Shown: positions 6,851-9,482 of the stretch, one piece after another
How positions within the stretch are numbered: the stretch's first letter is position 1
Layout: each line of letters opens with the position of its first letter
Source of the DNA: Actinomycetota bacterium
GTDB taxonomy: Bacteria > Actinomycetota > Actinomycetes > Propionibacteriales > Propionibacteriaceae
DNA length: 9,482 bases
Direction of reading: 5' to 3'
Assembly: GCA_016213595.1 (NCBI GenBank)
Contig: JACRAA010000038.1
Location: 1 to 9,482 of the forward strand
Translations under genes and position numbers: made by a program
The notes under the pieces: generated by a model
Seen by the model: the letters and a program-made list of their open reading frames with translations, nothing else
The model's database searches: none
What the model was told of the DNA's origin: nothing

Positions 6851-8280
6851 TGCCCGTCGTACAGGTCGCCGCACCCGGCGCGCCCGCGCTGCTGAAGCCG
6901 GGCCTGCAGCGCCTGCGCGAGACCCTGGGCGTGCCGGACGCGTTCCCTCCGGAGGTGCTGGCCAGCGCCGCGGAGGCCGCGAAGGCGCCCCGGCCCGTGG
7001 ACAGTGTCGACCGTACGGACCTCGAGCTCGTGACCATCGACCCTGAGGGGTCCATGGACCTCGACCAGGCCGTCCACGTGGCCAAGAACGGCGACGGCTA
7101 CACGGTGCACTACGCCATCGCCGACGTCGCCGCCTGGGTCGAGCCCGGCGGGCCGGTCGACGAGGAGGCGCACCGCCGGGGCCAGACGCTGTACGCGCCG
7201 GACCAGCGGGCGACGCTCCACCCGCCGGTCCTCAGCGAAGGGGCCGCCTCCCTGCTCGCCGACGGGACACCGCGCCCCGCCCTGCTGTGGACGGTCGAGC
7301 TCGACGCCGAGGGCCAGAAGACCTCCGCGAGTGTCGTCCGGTGCCTGGTGAGGAGCAGGGCCCGCCTCTCGTACAGCCATGTCCAGCAGGAGCTGGACGC
7401 GGGCGAGGCGACCGACTCGCTGCACCTGCTGGAGATCGTGGGACGTCTCCGGCAGGCGGTCGAAGCGGCCCGCGGCGGCGTGAGTCTCCAGACCCCCGAG
7501 CAGGAGATCACGACGCAGGGCGACGAGTGGCGCCTCGAGTACCGGGCCCCGCTGCCCGTCGAGGGCTGGAACGCCCAGATCTCGCTCCTCGTGGGCGCTG
7601 CGGCGGCGGACATCATGATCGAGGGCAAGGTCGGCATCCTGCGCACGCTGCCGTCGGCCGAGCAGCGGGGCGTCGACAAGCTGCGTCACACGGCGAAGGG
7701 GCTGCACATCGACTGGCCGGGTGACGTCTCGTACGCCGACTTCCTGCGCAACCTCGATCCGACCAAGCCCACGCACCTGGCGATGATCGACGCCAGCACC
7801 ATGCTGTTCCGGGGTGCCGGCTACACCGCGTTCGACGGGTCACTGCCCGACGGGAACCTGGTCCACGGCGCCTTGGCGATGCACTACGCGCACGCGACGG
7901 CGCCGCTCCGGAGGCTGGTCGACCGGTACGTGGGCGAGACCTGCCTCGCCCTCTGTGCGGGAACGACCGTCCCGGACTGGGTACGCGAGGAGCTGCCGGT
8001 CCTGCCCGCCCTGATGGCGCAGTCGGACGCCCGGGCCAAGAAGTACGAAGGGGGCATCATCAACCTGCTCGAGGCGCTCGTGCTCTCGACGCGGGTGGGG
8101 AGCGAGTTCACCGGGACGATCGTCGAGATCGACAAGGACGGCGTCGACGGTGTCATCGTCATCGAGGACCCGGCCGTCCAGGCGCGGGTGAAGGGTGCGG
8201 TGCGGCTGGGCGAGGACGTGACCGTACGGCTGGTCAGCGCGGACGTGTCGACGGGGACGGTGGCGTTCGAGCTCGTGTGA
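6850..8280 (+). CDS. RNB-domain exoribonuclease (RNase II/R family), short actinobacterial form
   Basis: RNase II/R enzymes degrade single-stranded RNA 3' to 5' with Mg2+. The 476-aa protein is short, with no recognisable cold-shock domains before the catalytic region. The metal-site motif is at 63-74 (IDPEGSMDLDQA), with Asp64, Asp70 and Asp72 in place of the E. coli RNase II trio D201/D207/D209, but Gln73 where D210 would be. YAIADVAAWV (88-97), LHPPVLSEGAASLL (123-136), NAQISLLVGAAAA (241-253) and HATAPLRRLVDRY (348-360) are further RNB-core signatures. The C-terminal about 65 residues look like an S1/OB fold. ATG 6850-6852 shares one base with the DUF164 stop (TGATG). An in-frame ATG at 6817 lies inside the upstream gene and is less likely. 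Confidence 0.9.
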   Translation: MPVVQVAAPGAPALLKPGLQRLRETLGVPDAFPPEVLASAAEAAKAPRPVDSVDRTDLELVTIDPEGSMDLDQAVHVAKNGDGYTVHYAIADVAAWVEPGGPVDEEAHRRGQTLYAPDQRATLHPPVLSEGAASLLADGTPRPALLWTVELDAEGQKTSASVVRCLVRSRARLSYSHVQQELDAGEATDSLHLLEIVGRLRQAVEAARGGVSLQTPEQEITTQGDEWRLEYRAPLPVEGWNAQISLLVGAAAADIMIEGKVGILRTLPSAEQRGVDKLRHTAKGLHIDWPGDVSYADFLRNLDPTKPTHLAMIDASTMLFRGAGYTAFDGSLPDGNLVHGALAMHYAHATAPLRRLVDRYVGETCLALCAGTTVPDWVREELPVLPALMAQSDARAKKYEGGIINLLEALVLSTRVGSEFTGTIVEIDKDGVDGVIVIEDPAVQARVKGAVRLGEDVTVRLVSADVSTGTVAFELV

Positions 8281-8303
8281 GCAGGCCAGGCCCCGCTGAG
8301 GAG

Positions 8304-8331
8304 CCGTGCCGGGTGGGACGGATCCGTACGG
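8304..8331. terminator. Possible bidirectional terminator/palindromes between convergent genes
   Basis: The 51-bp gap between the convergent stops at 8280 and 8332 holds two overlapping perfect palindromes, ACGGATCCGT (8318-8327) and CCGTACGG (8324-8331). An upstream CCGT (8304-8307) could pair with either ACGG. There is no T tract, and the stems are short, so termination here is only inferred from the convergent layout. Confidence 0.25.
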
Positions 8332-8550
8332 TCAGGACAGGGCGTTGATCTCGGCGCGCAGCGCGTCGACGACCGGCTGGCCACCCAGCACCGGGGTGCC
8401 CATGACCAGCGCCTGGTTCGCCGTCATCCCTTTGGCCATGGAGATCATCGGGTTGCGGGTGATGCCGGGGGCATGCTTCTCGAGGATCGCCACGATCTCG
8501 GGATCGGCGAGCATGGTTCCGAGAAGCGTGGTGTCGAGGTTGTAGCGCAT
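8332..8550 (-). CDS. Small uncharacterised protein (72 aa)
   Basis: I do not recognise this gene with certainty. The 72-aa product begins MRYNLDTTLLGTMLADPEI and continues with a VAILEKHAPGI stretch, an NPM turn, KGMTANQAL and a short C-terminal helix. The pattern of a helix, D-P, hydrophobic helix and P-G turn resembles a compact all-helical domain, loosely like DUF1858 but without its cysteines, and I have an unverified impression of similar sequences appended to larger enzymes. There is no signal peptide or membrane segment. Coding is supported by the sensible composition, the -10 hexamer placed exactly before ATG 8548-8550, and its divergent pairing (61-bp gap) with the dienelactone hydrolase gene. 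It converges on the RNB gene. Confidence 0.75.
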   Translation of the reverse strand: MRYNLDTTLLGTMLADPEIVAILEKHAPGITRNPMISMAKGMTANQALVMGTPVLGGQPVVDALRAEINALS

Positions 8551-8562
8551 GACAGCACCGTA
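8551..8562 (-). promoter_or_regulatory. Candidate -10 element for the 72-aa protein gene
   Basis: TACGGT (8557-8562, minus strand) fits TANNNT and is 6 nt before ATG 8550. A GGGAG occurs further upstream, too far to act as a Shine-Dalgarno. Leaderless expression is likely. Confidence 0.45.
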
Positions 8563-8599
8563 GCTCCCGGGACAGGTGTCCCGCGCTGCCTTCGACCGC

Positions 8600-8611
8600 T
8601 AGCCTCGGCCC
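8600..8611 (+). promoter_or_regulatory. Candidate -10 element for the dienelactone hydrolase gene
   Basis: TAGCCT (8600-8605) fits TANNNT and lies 6 nt before ATG 8612, with no Shine-Dalgarno between. The standard-spacing -35 (TGTCCC, 8577-8582) is poor. Confidence 0.5.
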
Positions 8612-9379
8612 ATGGCGGACATGACGACGGTCAGGCTCGGGGACGACGAGACGGCGGAGGCGTACGTCGCCAGGCCACAGGACAGCTCGGGTGATCGGCC
8701 AGGAGTCGTGCTCTTCATCGACGCGTTCGGGCTACGACCCCAGATCGCCGCCATGGCGGACCGCATCGCATCGTGGGGGTACGTGGTGATGGCGCCGAAC
8801 GTCTTCCACCAGTACGGGACCGCCGCTGACACGAGCCCGGGCGAGCCGCTGGCGACTCCCGAGTCGCGGAACGCGTTCTTCCAGGGCGTCCGGCCGCGGA
8901 TGGAGGCCCTGTTCGGTGCCGAGAACCGGGAGCACCTGCTCAGCGACCTCGTCTCGTACGTCGACGTCCTCCACGGCCTGCCCGGTGTCTCCTCGGGCCC
9001 TGTGGGCGTGACGGGCTACTGCATGGGGTCCAGGCTCGCGATGCTGACGGCCGGCGAGGTGGGGGAGGGCGTCGGCGCAGTGGGCGGGTTCCACGGGGGC
9101 GGCCTCATCGTCGACGACCCGCTGAGCCCTCACCACGCGTTGCGACGGGCGAGGGCGGAGTTCTGGTTCGGGCACGCCGACAACGACGGCTCGAACACTC
9201 CGGAGAACCAGCGCGACCTTGCGAAGGCTCTCGACGAGGCCGGGCTCGCCCACGGCGAGGCGCTGTACGAAGGGGCGCCTCACGGCTACACGATGGCCGA
9301 CACGTCGAGCTACCACGAGCCGTCCGCCGAGCGCCACTACCGCGACCTGCGCGCGCTGCTTGACCGTACGCTGACCTGA
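8612..9379 (+). CDS. Dienelactone hydrolase family protein (alpha/beta hydrolase)
   Basis: The family hydrolyses lactones and related esters; the true substrate here is unknown. The 255-aa protein shows the Cys-His-Asp triad: Cys137 in the nucleophile elbow GYCMGS (135-140), Asp190 in FGHADNDGS and His224 in APHGYTMAD (222-230). The PGVVLFIDAFGLRP segment (30-43) has Asp37 where classical dienelactone hydrolase has Glu36. I recall D-A-F-G-L-R-P as the form in one actinobacterial subgroup, so this is probably not a defect. MADRIASWGYVVMAPNVF (48-65) is also characteristic. There is no signal peptide, so it is cytosolic. The start at ATG 8612 is backed by the -10 hexamer 6 nt upstream. The last two codons and the stop lie inside the CTGAC tandem repeat. 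No aromatic-degradation genes are nearby. Confidence 0.92.
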   Translation: MADMTTVRLGDDETAEAYVARPQDSSGDRPGVVLFIDAFGLRPQIAAMADRIASWGYVVMAPNVFHQYGTAADTSPGEPLATPESRNAFFQGVRPRMEALFGAENREHLLSDLVSYVDVLHGLPGVSSGPVGVTGYCMGSRLAMLTAGEVGEGVGAVGGFHGGGLIVDDPLSPHHALRRARAEFWFGHADNDGSNTPENQRDLAKALDEAGLAHGEALYEGAPHGYTMADTSSYHEPSAERHYRDLRALLDRTLT

Positions 9380-9405
9380 CCTGACCTGACCTGACCTGAC
9401 CTGAC
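9371..9405. repeat. Perfect tandem pentanucleotide repeat (CTGAC)x7
   Basis: Seven exact CTGAC copies run without a mismatch. The array begins at the last two sense codons (CTG ACC) of the hydrolase gene and contains its TGA stop at 9377-9379. Because the period is 5, the array contains TGA in all three forward frames. Confidence 0.97.
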
Positions 9406-9431
9406 TGGCGTGGCCTCGGCTCCGGCGCCAG
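9405..9431 (+). terminator. Possible stem-loop terminator after the hydrolase gene
   Basis: CTGGCG (9405-9410) and CGCCAG (9426-9431) are exact inverted repeats with a 15-nt GC-rich loop, 25 nt past the stop codon. No T tract follows, so it is a weak candidate. Confidence 0.3.
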
Positions 9432-9482
9432 CGTCGCCCTGCCGCACATCGCACCCCCTGCCGGATCGTCGCACCCCCTGCC
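9432..9482. repeat. Short direct repeats with 20-bp period, running off the right edge
   Basis: TCGCACCCCCTGCC occurs at 9449-9462 and again at 9469-9482, exactly 20 bp apart. Extended two bases left, the match is 15 of 16. A third, degenerate copy CGTCGCCCTGCC (9432-9443) precedes them, lacking three bases. The spacer between the two good copies is CGGATC plus one repeat-edge base. The second copy reaches the last base of the window, so the array may continue beyond it. Confidence 0.7.

Noticed and set aside
5738..6874. A 378-codon minus-strand open frame opposite the phosphatase and DUF164 genes
   Set aside because: It spans two genes and the gap between them on the other strand; the composition is biased and no motif is present.
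9432..9482. CRISPR array at the right edge
   Set aside because: The period is 20 bp with a 14-bp repeat, far below CRISPR unit size, and no cas gene is present.
1..9482. Defence island, prophage, insertion sequence, toxin-antitoxin or biosynthetic cluster
   Set aside because: No transposase, integrase, restriction, toxin or assembly-line domain is seen; every long gene is accounted for by a metabolic, hydrolase or RNA-related family.

Overview
The window is gene-dense, very GC-rich DNA (roughly 70% G+C by eye) from the chromosome of an actinobacterium. The evidence is the base composition, a phosphatidylserine decarboxylase resembling the mycobacterial one, a DUF164-type zinc-ribbon protein next to a histidine phosphatase, a short actinobacterial-style RNB ribonuclease, and many starts with a -10-like hexamer directly before the start codon. 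Genus is not resolved. I see no phage, IS, CRISPR, tRNA or rRNA sequence. It reads as ordinary chromosome with several odd details.

Left block, minus strand (1-5449). In transcription order: pepP (Xaa-Pro aminopeptidase), a DUF2891 gene coupled to it by a 4-nt ATGA overlap, a patatin-like serine lipase, a stand-alone TrpB2-type tryptophan synthase beta chain, and the N-terminal 203 codons of a phosphatidylserine decarboxylase-like protein cut by the window's left edge. Three of these (patatin, Psd, and possibly the serine-using TrpB2) touch phospholipid or serine chemistry, but a shared pathway is only a guess.

Middle block, plus strand (5487-8280). Divergent from pepP across 37 bp are a histidine phosphatase, a coiled-coil/zinc-ribbon DUF164 protein and an RNB-domain exoribonuclease. 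The last two overlap as TGATG. This suggests an RNA/nucleotide-related operon, similar in content to the mycobacterial Rv2228c-Rv2230c neighbourhood.

Right block (8281-9482). A 72-aa uncharacterised protein (minus strand) is divergent from a dienelactone-hydrolase-family gene (plus strand). The hydrolase stop codon lies inside a perfect (CTGAC)x7 tandem repeat. This is followed by a possible hairpin and by 20-bp-period direct repeats running off the right edge.

Most notable: (i) the Psd-like protein has changed catalytic-site residues and lacks a conserved loop; (ii) seven of nine gene starts have a TANNNT-like -10 hexamer 6-8 nt before the start codon and no convincing Shine-Dalgarno, pointing to widespread leaderless transcription; (iii) the palindrome CGTACG occurs at least 19 times against about 3 expected from composition; (iv) repeats occupy the right edge. 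I did not find a convincing new multi-gene system. There is no gene-free stretch longer than 300 bases.
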